Assembly (NCBI GenBank): GCA_947471745.1
Contig: CANJKZ010000010.1
Coordinates: 6,154,501 to 6,218,500, forward strand
Direction: 5' to 3'
DNA: 64,000 bases
Source of the DNA: Closterium sp. Naga37s-1
Taxonomy: Eukaryota > Streptophyta > Zygnematophyceae > Desmidiales > Closteriaceae
In this document: in pieces, positions 51,501-61,764 of the stretch
How the letters are laid out: each line of letters starts with the position of its first letter
Position numbering within the stretch: the first letter of the stretch is position 1
Position numbers and translations under genes: made by a program
Notes under the pieces: model-generated
Databases searched by the model: none
What the model saw: the letters and a program-made list of their open reading frames with translations, nothing else
Told to the model about the DNA's origin: nothing

Positions 51501-52329
51501 TGTTACGGATCCGTCTAAGAATGGAGACAATGGCCTATGAAGCAACTAGCCTATTTGAAGCTTGTAAATGCATTAAGTACACCGTCAACGAAGGCTGTGA
51601 CTGCAACACGGTCATCGCCAAAGCGCGAATTGTCCATGGCGGCTTGTATCTCTGCACGACTGGCACTTGAGCGTGGCGCTAATGTTAGGGACTGGCTAAC
51701 GATGGTCGAGCAGCGCAGCAGTGAGAAGGCACGATACAGACCGCTCACAGCACGGCATTTCCCTTTCCTACAAGGCGTGTCGCCCCCGTTTAGAGCGACC
51801 ACGACGTGAGCAGAGCCATATGCACTGGAGTTTAGGACGGTTGGTCGTGTGTGTGCGTCGCGAGCACGGTGAGAAGTACGTGCCTCTTGATTCAAAACTT
51901 GGGTTGTTGAACCGTGCGTGAGAGTCGAGGGGGATGAGGAAGAGAGGGAAGAGATCCGTTTGGTACTGTGATTTTTTCGAGAGTCGCTATAAGGGGGAAA
52001 TCGCAATCACGTAGGTGAGCCCAATGTGGTGCGTACCTCTGGAGCCTTAATCCAAACCAGGTAATGACAATGTACAGTTACATTTCAAATAGACACTCAA
52101 GTCATTAATAATTATTAAACAATCATACTTTAAAGCCTACTCAAGAACAACCACTACTTGACAACGGTAATGTTTGTAAACCCTCCAAGTTCTCTAGTGT
52201 GGTCTAGAAACATACGGGAAGTACCCAAGAACTCCGCGCCCTAACTTATGATTGTTGCATGTACCAAATGTGTATATAGTCACTTCTCAAGAGGTTTAGT
52301 GGACCTCAACGCACCGTGCTAAATGAAGA
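51501..52329. other. Region upstream of the Plavaka-like gene
   Basis: 51551-52006 carries a 151-codon minus-strand frame (MRFPPYSDSRKNHSTKRISS ...), Ser/Arg-rich at first and ending DDRVAVTAFVDGVLNAFTSF. It could be a 5' exon or non-coding. 52010-52329 is AT-richer and featureless. I see no terminal inverted repeat that I could defend. Confidence 0.35.
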
Positions 52330-52917
52330 TGCAAGAATGGAGCCCAATCCAATACAATAATACAACGGTTTCAATGTCGGATGCAAACCAAACCCTTGAT
52401 TCCGGCATCGTCGCCCTGTCTGAACATGGCTGTCGATAACGCATCACCGCTTGTGCGCTGGGCCTGTGCTTCATACCACTTCCTTGAAGCATCTTGTTGA
52501 AGTTCCGTGAAAGAATGGAGTCCAATCCAAAACCATACCACAACGGATTAACCATGTCACGCAACACATAGGCCTGAACGCTGCATGGTCGCCCAGTCTA
52601 AATATGGCTGTCGATAACGCATCACCGCTTGTGCGTTGGGCCTCTGCTTCATACCACTCCCTTGAAGCACCTTGTTGAAGGTCTATGCAAGAATGGAGCC
52701 TAATCAAAAACCATACCACAACGGATTCACCATGTCGCGCAACACATAGACCTGTACGCTGCATCGTCGCCCTGTAGAAACATGGCTGTCGATAACGCAT
52801 CACCGTTTGTGCGTTGGGCCTGTGCTTCATACCACTCCCTTGAAGCACCTTGTTGAAGGTCTGTGCAAGAATGGAGCCCAATCCAAAACCATACCACAAC
52901 GGATTCACCATGTCGCT
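52330..52917. repeat. 178-bp tandem repeat, left part
   Basis: Copies start about every 178 bp; TGTCGATAACGCATCACCG recurs at 52431, 52609 and 52788 and, diverged, at 59453 beyond C-1. Distances are 178, 179 and (after discounting C-1 and one target duplication) 177. Open frames inside are not conserved enough to call a gene. Confidence 0.9.
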
Positions 52918-53736
52918 TGTTATAGTCACAATAGGCTTGAATGTGCCTAAAACGAAAGATAGAGAGCACAGACGGATTTCTGCACAGCGGCTTCAAACGT
53001 TGATATCGTTCTTCTCACAGCTGCAAATGACTTGATTCAAATTGGATCTGGAGCGTCTTCACGTCGTCTACAATTAGCAATTTAGATTGCACGATTTGAT
53101 CAAGAATTGACGACACAGCGTCGGTTTGAACGAACGGTACTATGGCAGCCACTATAGTCTTAGAACACAAGATAGGAAGAGTTACGAGTTGGGAATGACT
53201 CCCAGCTCCTACAAACCCCAAGAGCCGAGGTACAGTGATGTGGAACAGTGCCACACTGTCCCCAACCACGAAGGGTCTCGAAACTACCCTTCACTAGGGC
53301 CTACACCAAGTGAAATGTTACACTACACAAAGTAATGCAACTATCTTCAATATCTTGAGGTGTACCCTTTTGGCAAGCTTCGAAATCACTTGAGGCTTGA
53401 CACCAAGGCTCGGGCTCTTCATCACAAACTCATCCTTGAGTTCTTGATGGGTCTGCTGCACACACCTGCGACACGCCGAACGTTCGACACAGGACAAAAT
53501 AGAAACCGCGCACGACAAAATAGAAACCGCGCGCGAGACACAAACGACCGCGTAACACGCGTCTAGCGATAACTCGCTATTGACTCGACACACACACTCG
53601 ACATCATGACTCAACATTCACACACAATTATAAGCATGAAATATATATTATCCCATGCCCTCATACCATTCCATACACACACACATTCACGCACACGGAC
53701 AACAAGCCGAGTGCAAACCGTAGGGTTGCACCAACA
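52918..53736 (-). mobile_element. C-1 3' LTR
   Basis: 819 bp; coding strand TGTTGGTGCAACCCTACGG ... GACTATAACA. CA-rich and AT-rich runs (AAATATATATTATCCC) lie in its U3 part, consistent with a promoter region. Confidence 0.95.
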
Positions 53737-53752
53737 AACTCCCCCTCGGATT
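53737..53752 (-). promoter_or_regulatory. C-1 polypurine tract
   Basis: On the minus strand TCCGAGGGGGAGTT immediately precedes the 3' LTR, as in many copia elements; it marks the second-strand priming site. Confidence 0.85.
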
Positions 53753-53777
53753 GTTGGCCTTAGGATATGTTGCTCTC

Positions 53778-56700
53778 TCAGTTCAGAGCCATCCCAGCCA
53801 GCTTGCAACACTTCCAATGCTGCTGCTCCACCAGCCTCTTGGTCATCATGTCAGCCGGCTGCCCCGTGGTCTTCACGTAGCGCAACTCAACTTCACCCGC
53901 GGTTACCATGCTCCTCGTCCAATGCCACTTCACCCTCATGTGCTTCGTGAGTCCATGCAACACAGGGTTCTTAGCAAGAGCAATGGCACCCTGGCTGTCA
54001 CAGTACAGTGGGGTAGGTCCTTGCTGCTCCTCCCCCAATTCAGCCAACAAACGCCGCTGCCACACAATCTCCCGTACGGCACGGAAGAGTGCCATGTACT
54101 CGGACTCCACCGAGCTCAAAGCTTGGTCAACCTGCTTCTTGCTCTCCCAAGCAGTTGGGCCTCCACCAACACAGCATATGAAGCCTCCCACACTTGTCAT
54201 GTCCTCTGGTTCTGATGCATATGAAGCATCCGAGTAGGCGGTGAGGAACAAATGCCCGGGTTCAACACCATCCGCGCCCTTTTGGCGCCTTTGTGCCGCC
54301 GCCGAGTATTGCAGCCCAACGGTCGGTGTTTGGCCAAGATACTTGGCCACCCTCATTCCAGCTGCTACCTGCTCCTCATTAGGGCATTGCACAACCCTAG
54401 CCAGCTGCCCGGTAGCAAACGCGACGTCCGGTCGGGTGTTTACCGCCGCATACATGAGGCTGCCCACCAACGAGTGAAATCGGCGCCTCTCCTCTTCACC
54501 AACGCTCTCCTCCTCTGGTCCCTTCACACACTTGAACCCAGAGGGAAAGGGTGTAGCCACATGGCCTTCACTCTGCCCAAAGTTGGCAGCCAATGCCTCC
54601 AGGTACTTTCGTTGATGCACCCGCATGCACCGCTTCTCCACATCTCGTTCGATGTGGAGCCCAAGGTAGAAGCTCACGTCACCAAGGGCCTTGCACTTGA
54701 ACTTGTCTTGAAGCTTCAGCATCACCTCCTTCACAAGGTCAGAAGAGGGTGAGAAAATGAGGATGTCATCCACATAAACCACCATGAAACTCCTCTGCTC
54801 CCCCTCGCCAAGCATGAACAAGGAGTGATCGGCCGTTGAGGGAGTGAAGCCGATCCCCTCCAACACTTCGCGCAGCTTCATGTACCATTGCCTAGGGGCC
54901 TGCTTCAGCCCATAGAGGGCCTTCTTCAGCTTCCACACTCTGCCACTACCATCATCAAACCCCTCTGGCTGCGCCATAAAAATCTCCTCCTCAAGGATGC
55001 CGTTAAGGAATGCCGTTACGATGTCCATTTGCTTTACTACCCATCCTTTGATGGCGGCTCCCGCGAATAGGGTTCGCAGCGTCGTCGGCTTCACCACAGG
55101 GGCAAACAGCTCCTTGAAGTCCACCTTCTCCTTCTGCTGGTACCCCTTGGCTACAAGCCTAGACTTGTAGCGCTCGATCTTGCCGTCGGCATCCGACTTG
55201 ATTTTGAAGAGCCACTTGGACGTTATCGCCGTACGCCCCTCCGGTAGCTCCACCAATTCAAACGTGTCATTCTCCTCGATGCTCTTCAGCTCACTCTCCA
55301 TGGCCTTCTTCCACTCCTCAGCATCACTACTCTCCAAAGCCTCCTTGAGAGTTGCTGGTTCTCCCGGCATCTCCACCGGAGAGAAGAACGCGAAGGCACA
55401 CTCCTCGTAGTCACTCTCCTCGTCGTCTCCGACCATCATTGCCGCTCCGGCCAGGGCTGTCTTGCCCTGCTTTTCCGGCGCATCATAGGTCAGCCTATTA
55501 GGGGGTTGAACTCTCCTCTTCCCCCTTCCTTCCTCCTCAGCTGCAGGGACTTGAAGGCATTGGCGTTGCTGCGGTGTGGCTCGAATCCGTGGAGCACTCG
55601 TAGTACGGGAAGGGAGTGACGGTGCACGCTCGCTCACTTGCTGCACCTCCTCCTCTTCTTCCTCTGCATCATTGGCCTCCTCTCCCCCATTCACAAGGGA
55701 GGATTGCCTTGTGGTTGTGCTGCCGCTGCTCAGCTCCAAAGGCAGCTCCACATGCTCCAAACCGGAACTCTTCACCTCCCCAAACCGCACGCCTATCTTC
55801 GCCTCATTCTCCGCCTTCCAATCCTTGTACATGAAGTTCTCCATGAACTTGCAGTCCCTGCTCACCAAGAAATTCTTGGTGAATGGGTCCCAAAGAAGCC
55901 ATCCCTTGCTGTTTTGAGCCATGCCCAAGTGCACGGCCCACACCGCCTTGGCACCAAGCTTGTTGTGCCGAAGATGCTTAGGCACGAGCGCCATGCACAT
56001 GCACCCGAACACCCGAAGCATATCCACCTTTGGCTTCCTTCCTAGCCACTCCACATAGGGCACCCATTTGTCTGCTCCCACATGAGCCAAGGCTCTGTTC
56101 TTGGCCACACACGCGCTCCGCACCGCATCAGGCCAGAAATAGTCGGGTAGCCCGGCTTCAATGAGCAACCCGCGTGCCGCCTCCGTGATTGTGCGGTTCG
56201 CTCGCTCGGCGATGCCGTTCATTGCAGGGGAGTATGGCATGGTGAGGGAGTGCCGAATACCATTCTTCTTCAGCCACAACCCAAACTCCTTGCTCAGGAA
56301 ATCTCCCCCTCGATCGGTGCGGATTGACTTGACTAGACGGTCTTGTTGCCGCTCCACCATCGGGAACCAATCCGTCTTCAACGTTTCAGCCACGTCGCTC
56401 TTCTTGGCCAGCACGTACACCCAAGTCATGCGGGTGTAGACGTCGACAATGGTGAGAAAATACTCAGCTCCAGCAGCTCCAAGCTTCAGGGGGCCCACCA
56501 CGTCCATCACCACCTCATCAAGCGGTGCCTTTGCCGTTGCCTCCGAACTAGGGAACGGAAACCGGGTGAACTTGGCTTGAATGCACGTCGGGCAGCCAAG
56601 CACCTCATCGGGCTCCCCCTTCACACGTATGCCAGCAACCATCTCATTCTTCACTAGCTGCTGCAAGATGGGCAGGGCCACATCCCCCATGCGCCGATGC

Positions 56701-58547
56701 AAGGTGAGCCAATCACACTCCCCCGTAGCCGAAGTTGGATTGGAGAATGCCGCGCTCGCAATAGCGCCCCACATACTCTCTCCGTAGTCCTCCTCCGCTG
56801 CTGCCTCTGGGTTCTCCTCACCCTTTTGCTGCTCCTTGGTTGCTGCACCACTCTCCTTAGGTTCACTAAACTTGCTGGTCCCTCCAGGTTTGCTCTTCTT
56901 GAGCTCATTCTCCTTAGCGCGACCGTTCGCGCCATCGTCGCTACCGACCGCTTCATCCTTGGTGCTGATGCTTGCTGCCACTTGCCTCTCCTTAGGCATA
57001 GGGACCACTGGGATCTGCCACATCTCGTTGTAGACATCCCTGTCCTCATGAAGGTCCCAAAGAATTCGATCGCCAAGCCTTGCGGTGTAGGTCTTGGCTC
57101 CCTTCGAGTTCGTGTCCATGCCGGCCTTTGCCAACCGCCGCACGGAAATCAGGTTTGCAGCAAGGCTGGGCACCCAAAGCACGTTCTTGAGGCCCACCAT
57201 CTTCCCATCAGCACCCTTGAACATGGCCTTGCCCATGCCTTTCACCTCTGCTCGCTGCCCCAAAGCCGATGTGACATGCTTCACCGGCGACGGCTCGAGT
57301 TCGGTGAGCAAGTCCGGGCGAGGTGTCATGCTATAGGTAGCGCCACTATCAATCACCCAATAGTCCAGGGGGTGTAGGGTCACCTTCCCCACAGCTGCTG
57401 GCTCCTCAAAGCCTTCATCCTTCTCTGGACCAGCCGGTACTTGCGTCGACACGAAGTAGAATAGACCCAGGTATCGATCGTCGCTCGGGTCCTTGTCGTT
57501 GTCTCCGCTCTTCATGTTTGCAGCTCCGCCACCGCGACCGCCACGGCCTCCACGGCCTCGTCCTCTCCCTCCTCCTGCTCCTCTACCCTCTTGGCCTTGA
57601 GCAGGGGTCCAGCCATCAGGGAGTTTGTAGCAGTCGCGCCACATGTGTCCGCTCTTGTGGCAATAGTGACACTCGCCGTCGAATCGGCCGCGACCGCGTC
57701 CGTAGCTCTTGTCGTCGCTGCCGTAACCGCCACTCCTGCGGCCTCCGCCGAAGTTGCTGCCACCAAACCTTCCTCCCCCTCGTCCTCTGCCTCTTCCTCG
57801 ACCATATCCACGGCCGATGCTCGCTGCCCCAGCGCCATCCGCACTCGCCAACTCACGGCGGCGGAAATCCTCTTGAAGGATAGCTCGCTTCACGTCTTCA
57901 AGCGAGAGGCGGGGCAAGTCGCGATTAAGGTTGATGATGAGCGAGGACCATGACTCTGGGAGTAAGGCCAGCAACTTGGTCTTCTTTTGGAGCTCATTGT
58001 AGTTCAAATCAGCTCCCTCAAGCCGCGTCAACAAGTCGAAGAATTTCTGCACCCCTTCTTCAACCGCTTCGTCTTCTTCAATTCGAAGTGCCGCCATTTG
58101 CCGTTCCAACACCACCGCTACCGCCGCTGTTGCAGGAGCATGTACACCCTTGAGAGCAGCCCATGCCTTTGGTCCTTTCTCTGGTTCACGCTGGAATGGC
58201 TTGATGTGACGGATCTGACTGCTCCCCAACGCTTGCCCAAGTAAGAGATAGCCTTGTGCGCTCTTCCGCACCCACGGGCTCTTCTCCGGGTCGTTCTCGG
58301 GGTGCTTCTCCGTTCCTTCCATCACCTCCAGCAGGTCATAGTGGTCAAAGATGTTCTCCATCTTGAAGGACCATTCAGCAAAGTTGTCACCGTTGAACTT
58401 GTCAAGCCCAAACACCCTAGGCTCATCCCTAGGTGGGCCAAGACTTGGTTGCATGGGCGCCATGGCTGAATCACGGGGTTGGCCTTGAGCTTGAGCTTCT
58501 CCACTGCCACCAGCACCTCTGCCACCCCTTTCCTCAGGTCCAGACAT
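53778..58547 (-). CDS. C-1 Gag-Pol polyprotein (1589 aa)
   Basis: I take the first ATG (MSGPEERGGRGAGG) as start; the frame also extends upstream 11 codons into the primer site without an ATG. Domains from that Met: copia capsid 40-235 (FNGDNFAEWSFKMENIFDHY, KAWAALKGVHAPATAAVAVV); Arg/Gly-rich tract; zinc knuckle CHYCHKSGHMWRDC 292-306; protease DSGAT near 400; pre-integrase zinc domain about 605-660; integrase with acidic triad near D682, D745 and E781 (VMDVVGP, RTDRGGDF, NGIAERANR), the last two 35 residues apart; RT about 1110-1370 with YVDD at 1258-1261; RNase H with Asp near 1440 (YSDASY), Glu near 1480 (VESEYM), Asp near 1516 (CDSQGA), ending PADMMTKRL. No stop or frameshift. Autonomous transposition is plausible but unproven. 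Confidence 0.95.
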   Translation of the reverse strand: MSGPEERGGRGAGGSGEAQAQGQPRDSAMAPMQPSLGPPRDEPRVFGLDKFNGDNFAEWSFKMENIFDHYDLLEVMEGTEKHPENDPEKSPWVRKSAQGYLLLGQALGSSQIRHIKPFQREPEKGPKAWAALKGVHAPATAAVAVVLERQMAALRIEEDEAVEEGVQKFFDLLTRLEGADLNYNELQKKTKLLALLPESWSSLIINLNRDLPRLSLEDVKRAILQEDFRRRELASADGAGAASIGRGYGRGRGRGRGGGRFGGSNFGGGRRSGGYGSDDKSYGRGRGRFDGECHYCHKSGHMWRDCYKLPDGWTPAQGQEGRGAGGGRGRGRGGRGGRGGGAANMKSGDNDKDPSDDRYLGLFYFVSTQVPAGPEKDEGFEEPAAVGKVTLHPLDYWVIDSGATYSMTPRPDLLTELEPSPVKHVTSALGQRAEVKGMGKAMFKGADGKMVGLKNVLWVPSLAANLISVRRLAKAGMDTNSKGAKTYTARLGDRILWDLHEDRDVYNEMWQIPVVPMPKERQVAASISTKDEAVGSDDGANGRAKENELKKSKPGGTSKFSEPKESGAATKEQQKGEENPEAAAEEDYGESMWGAIASAAFSNPTSATGECDWLTLHRRMGDVALPILQQLVKNEMVAGIRVKGEPDEVLGCPTCIQAKFTRFPFPSSEATAKAPLDEVVMDVVGPLKLGAAGAEYFLTIVDVYTRMTWVYVLAKKSDVAETLKTDWFPMVERQQDRLVKSIRTDRGGDFLSKEFGLWLKKNGIRHSLTMPYSPAMNGIAERANRTITEAARGLLIEAGLPDYFWPDAVRSACVAKNRALAHVGADKWVPYVEWLGRKPKVDMLRVFGCMCMALVPKHLRHNKLGAKAVWAVHLGMAQNSKGWLLWDPFTKNFLVSRDCKFMENFMYKDWKAENEAKIGVRFGEVKSSGLEHVELPLELSSGSTTTRQSSLVNGGEEANDAEEEEEEVQQVSERAPSLPSRTTSAPRIRATPQQRQCLQVPAAEEEGRGKRRVQPPNRLTYDAPEKQGKTALAGAAMMVGDDEESDYEECAFAFFSPVEMPGEPATLKEALESSDAEEWKKAMESELKSIEENDTFELVELPEGRTAITSKWLFKIKSDADGKIERYKSRLVAKGYQQKEKVDFKELFAPVVKPTTLRTLFAGAAIKGWVVKQMDIVTAFLNGILEEEIFMAQPEGFDDGSGRVWKLKKALYGLKQAPRQWYMKLREVLEGIGFTPSTADHSLFMLGEGEQRSFMVVYVDDILIFSPSSDLVKEVMLKLQDKFKCKALGDVSFYLGLHIERDVEKRCMRVHQRKYLEALAANFGQSEGHVATPFPSGFKCVKGPEEESVGEEERRRFHSLVGSLMYAAVNTRPDVAFATGQLARVVQCPNEEQVAAGMRVAKYLGQTPTVGLQYSAAAQRRQKGADGVEPGHLFLTAYSDASYASEPEDMTSVGGFICCVGGGPTAWESKKQVDQALSSVESEYMALFRAVREIVWQRRLLAELGEEQQGPTPLYCDSQGAIALAKNPVLHGLTKHMRVKWHWTRSMVTAGEVELRYVKTTGQPADMMTKRLVEQQHWKCCKLAGMALN

Positions 58548-58564
58548 TGTCGAAACTGCTCCAA

Positions 58565-58579
58565 GGGGCTCTGATACCA
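58565..58579 (-). promoter_or_regulatory. C-1 primer-binding site
   Basis: Minus strand TGGTATCAGAGCCCC, two bases after the LTR end, a perfect initiator-Met tRNA site over 12 bases. It overlaps the upstream extension of the gag-pol frame. Confidence 0.9.
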
Positions 58580-58581
58580 CT

Positions 58582-59400
58582 TGTTATAGTCACAATAGGC
58601 TTGAATGTGCCTAAAACGAAAGATAGAGAGCACAGACGGATTTCTGCACAGCGGCTTCAAACGTTGATAGCGTTCTGCTCACAGCTGCAAATGACTTGAT
58701 TCAAATTGGATCTAGAGCGTCTTTACGTCGTCTACAATTAGCAATTTAGATTGCACGATTTGATCAAGAATTGACGACACAGCGTTGGTTTGAACGAACG
58801 GTACTATGGCAGCCACTATAGTCTCAGAACACAAGATAGGAAGAGTTACGAGTTGGGAATGACTCCCAGCTCCTACAAACCCCAAGAGCCGAGGTACAGT
58901 GATGTGGAACAGTGCCACACTGTCCCCAACCACGAAGGGTCTCGAAACTACCCTTCACTAGGGCCTACACAAAGTGAAATGTTACACTACACAAAGTAAT
59001 GTAACTATCTTCAATATCTTGAGGTGTACCCTTTTGGCAAGCTTCGAAATCACTTGAGGCTTGACACCAAGGCTCGGGCTCTTCATCACAAACTCATCCT
59101 TGAGTTCTTGATGGGTCTGCTGCACACACCTGCGACACGCCGAACGTTCGACACAGGACAAAATAGAAACCGCGCACGACAAAATAGAAACCGCGCGCGA
59201 GACACAAACGACCGCGTAACACGCGTCTAGCGATAACTCGCTATTGACTCGACACACACACTCGACATCATGACTCAACATTCACACACAATTATAAGCA
59301 TGAAATATATATTATCCCATGCCCTCATACCATTCCATACACACACACATTCATGCACACGGACAACAAGCCAAGTGCAAACCGTAGGGTTGCACCAACA
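58582..59400 (-). mobile_element. C-1 5' LTR
   Basis: 819 bp, same length as the 3' LTR with about 10 single-base differences. Followed on the plus strand by the target duplication TCGCT. Confidence 0.95.
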
Positions 59401-59567
59401 TCGCTCAACACATATGCCTAAACGTTGCATCGTCGCCCTGTCTAAACATGGCTTTCGAAAACGCATCACCGCTTTTCCGTTGGACCTGTGCTTCATACCA
59501 CTCCCTTTAAGCACCTTGTTGAAGGTCCATGCAAAAATGGAGCCCAATTCAAAACCATACCACAACT
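59401..59567. repeat. 178-bp tandem repeat, right part
   Basis: Continuation of the repeat interrupted by C-1. It is more diverged than the left copies (TTTCGAAAACGCATCACCG) and ends near ACCATACCACAAC. Confidence 0.85.
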
Positions 59568-60387
59568 ATTTCTCGTTCGGCACTATTGATCGTCGTGTTA
59601 GAATATCATCCGCTGGCACGTAACCGTTGTGGCATAGCCTAAAAGTGCTTCGTACAATTGTCAGAAGTAATACTTCTGGACGCTCTTTGTGTGTGTGACA
59701 TGAGACAAACCCACTACCTTACCACAACCCCATACTAAACCATTAGCAACAAAGTTTTTTATGAATGTATTTGTTATAGTTTTGAATTTTATTTGGCTCC
59801 TATGTGCAACACTATGCGTTCGCAACAGCACTGTACTTTGCAGGGATTAGGTTACATTCGCACTATTGGTTCCAAAACCGTTCTACCATGTGTAATGATT
59901 GATGCGTTGGCAACAGTGATTGGCTGACGCATCTCAAACGACCCCTCCCGCAACACAAGTACCAGCCAAGAGGTACTTCCGCCATTGAGCGGTTGAGATC
60001 GAGCGGTAGGTGGGTTTATGATCGGGTGGCTACACGTACACCGTCCGATATAGCCTGATAGGGTTACACTAATCTCTCTAGTCTCGCAACCCACCCCAAC
60101 CACACCCTCGTGCCCCACCCACCTGCTTCCGTCACCCTCTGCACCAATACTTTGACGCTGCTTGCTGTTTGACACAAGCGTTTCAAGATCGCCCGTGACT
60201 CACCAGTCCACTAAGTCATGGGCCGTAGCTCTGTGCTTATTGACTACTATTTTAGTTCTAATTGAAGCGGAGGCTTTCAGAGAAAAATGACTGAATAGAC
60301 CTTCGATTATCCCTTCGTGGGATTCATTTGCGGTTCCCCTTGGAAACCGGCTCAACGGTACCGCGTCATAGAAATTAGCATTCGTAC
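59568..60387. other. Unassigned sequence
   Basis: About 800 bp without coding signal or recognisable repeat. Composition is moderate in AT with short CACCCCAACC-type runs. It may be ancestral, non-element DNA. Confidence 0.4.
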
Positions 60388-60786
60388 AACAACCATGACA
60401 CGTGCAACATGTCAAAAAGCAATGGAGGAGGAACAGGCCGGACGCCGCGCGACAAGGAGGCTGTCTCAACAAACCGATAGGGAGGGTGCTGGCGGCGCTA
60501 AACGTACTAATGCATCCGTCGCGCGTGGCATTGGGCTGAAAAAGTGGCGGCAAAAAAGGCCGCGCTTGGTCAAGAGAAGTCCGGCAAGAAGGCGGAAGAC
60601 AAGGGGAAGCAACCAACACCACGCAAGCATGTTTCTACAGTGAACAAAGATGCGGATGTTGCCTCTGCTAGAACCGAGCCCGGTCCGACTAACGACGGCA
60701 CCAGTGGCGGCAAAGAAGACCCGGGGCAAGAGAGCGTGAGTCTTGCAGTCCCATCAGCGGAGAGAGAGGGATCGGCGACAGGGTGA
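60388..60786 (+). pseudogene. Hypothetical Lys/Arg-rich protein remnant
   Basis: From an ATG (TMTRATCQKAMEEEQAGRRA) the frame reads TRRLSQQTDREGAGGAKRTN and ASVARGIGLKKW; after an A-run near 60540 it continues in another frame as AAKKAALGQEKSGKKAEDKG, KQPTPRKHVSTVNKDADVAS and KEDPGQESVSLAVPSAERE, then stops. Highly basic then acidic, low complexity, no domain recognised. It could be the start of a DNA transposon protein or a host exon broken by A-5. I do not assign a function. Confidence 0.35.
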
Positions 60787-60929
60787 AATCACAGAGACAA
60801 TCCCCGCTTTTTCTTTCTGCCCATAGCGTGCCCCTTTCGTGCACGTTGCGAGCCACACCTGCCCCGCGCGTAGCGTGTGCCTTTACCCCGCGCGTCGCCA
60901 CACACCCCTGCTACATGCCGCTCCCGCGT

Positions 60930-61170
60930 GCTGCTCACGAACGCCGCTGCCCTGCCGCGCTGCCTGCAAGCTGCCCTGCCGTGCACCCGCGAGCTGCTCT
61001 GTCGCGCGCCCGCGAGCTGCCTTTCCACACGCCCGCGAGCTGCCCTTCCGTGTGCCCACGAGCTGCCCTTCCGTGCACCCGCAAGCTGCCCTTCCGCACG
61101 CCCGCGAGCTGCCCTTCTGCGCGCCCGCGAGCTGCCCTGCCGCGCAGCCTGCGCGCTGCCCATGCCCTGC
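60930..61170. repeat. 23-bp minisatellite in the A-5 leader
   Basis: Tandem GAGCTGCCCTTCCGCGCGCC-type units with a 23-bp period (61084, 61107, 61130). With a period not divisible by 3, open frames occur in several phases on both strands (up to 235 codons); these are artefacts. Confidence 0.85.
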
Positions 61171-61750
61171 CCCTGTACTGCCCTGCCCCTGTACTGCCCT
61201 GCCTTGCGCTGCCGCCCACACTGCAGCCCTGCCGCCCGCCCTGCCGCCCGCGATGCAGCCTGGCCGCCCGCTCTGCACGCTGCGCAGCACACGCTGCCCT
61301 ACCTTGCCCTGCCGACCTGCAGCCCACTGCTGCGCTGCTGCCGCCTTGTCTGCCACCGCTACAGCTCTGCTGCTATCACTACAACTCTGCTGCTACTACT
61401 ACATCAGTGCTAGCGCCGCTATAGCCCCTGCTGCTGCCGCTACAGCCCTGCTACTGCCGCTACAGCCCCTGCTGTCGCCGCTACAGCCACTGCCAGCGCC
61501 GCTACAGCCTTGCTACTGCAAGCTACACCCCTGCTGCTGCCGCTAAAGCCCTCCTGCCGCTGCCACAGCTCTACTGCTACCACTACAGCTCCTGCTGTCG
61601 CCGTTACAGCCCTTGCTGTCGCCGCCACAGCCCCTGCTAGTAATGTTGCCTGCCCTGCCCTGCAACTGCTACTCCAACTGCCTATACGGTTACTATAGGC
61701 AACCGCTGCCGCTATAGCTGCCACTCTGCCCTTCCGCCGCTGCTGCTGAC
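61171..61750. repeat. CTGCCGCTACAGCC-type degenerate repeat in the A-5 leader
   Basis: Irregular 15-30-bp units around CTGCTGCCGCTACAGCCC continue the repetitive leader up to the gag start. Sequence is unrelated to the 23-bp array beside it and to the A-1 and A-8 leader arrays. Confidence 0.8.
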
Positions 61751-61764
61751 TGCCGCTGCCACTC

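Larger units (their letters stand above)
52918..59400 (-). mobile_element. Copia element C-1, complete and coding-intact
   Basis: 6.48 kb with two 819-bp LTRs (52918-53736 and 58582-59400), TG...CA ends, exact target duplication TCGCT (52913-52917 and 59401-59405), initiator-Met primer site, polypurine tract TCCGAGGGGGAGTT, and one open gag-pol frame. I count about 10 substitutions between LTRs (about 1.2%). It lies inside the 178-bp repeat. It is the only element in the window without a visible coding lesion. Confidence 0.95.

Noticed and set aside
60783..61546. 213- and 235-codon Pro/Ala/Cys-rich frames in A-5
   Set aside because: They are translations of the 23-bp and CTACAGCC leader repeats, with comparable frames on the opposite strand.
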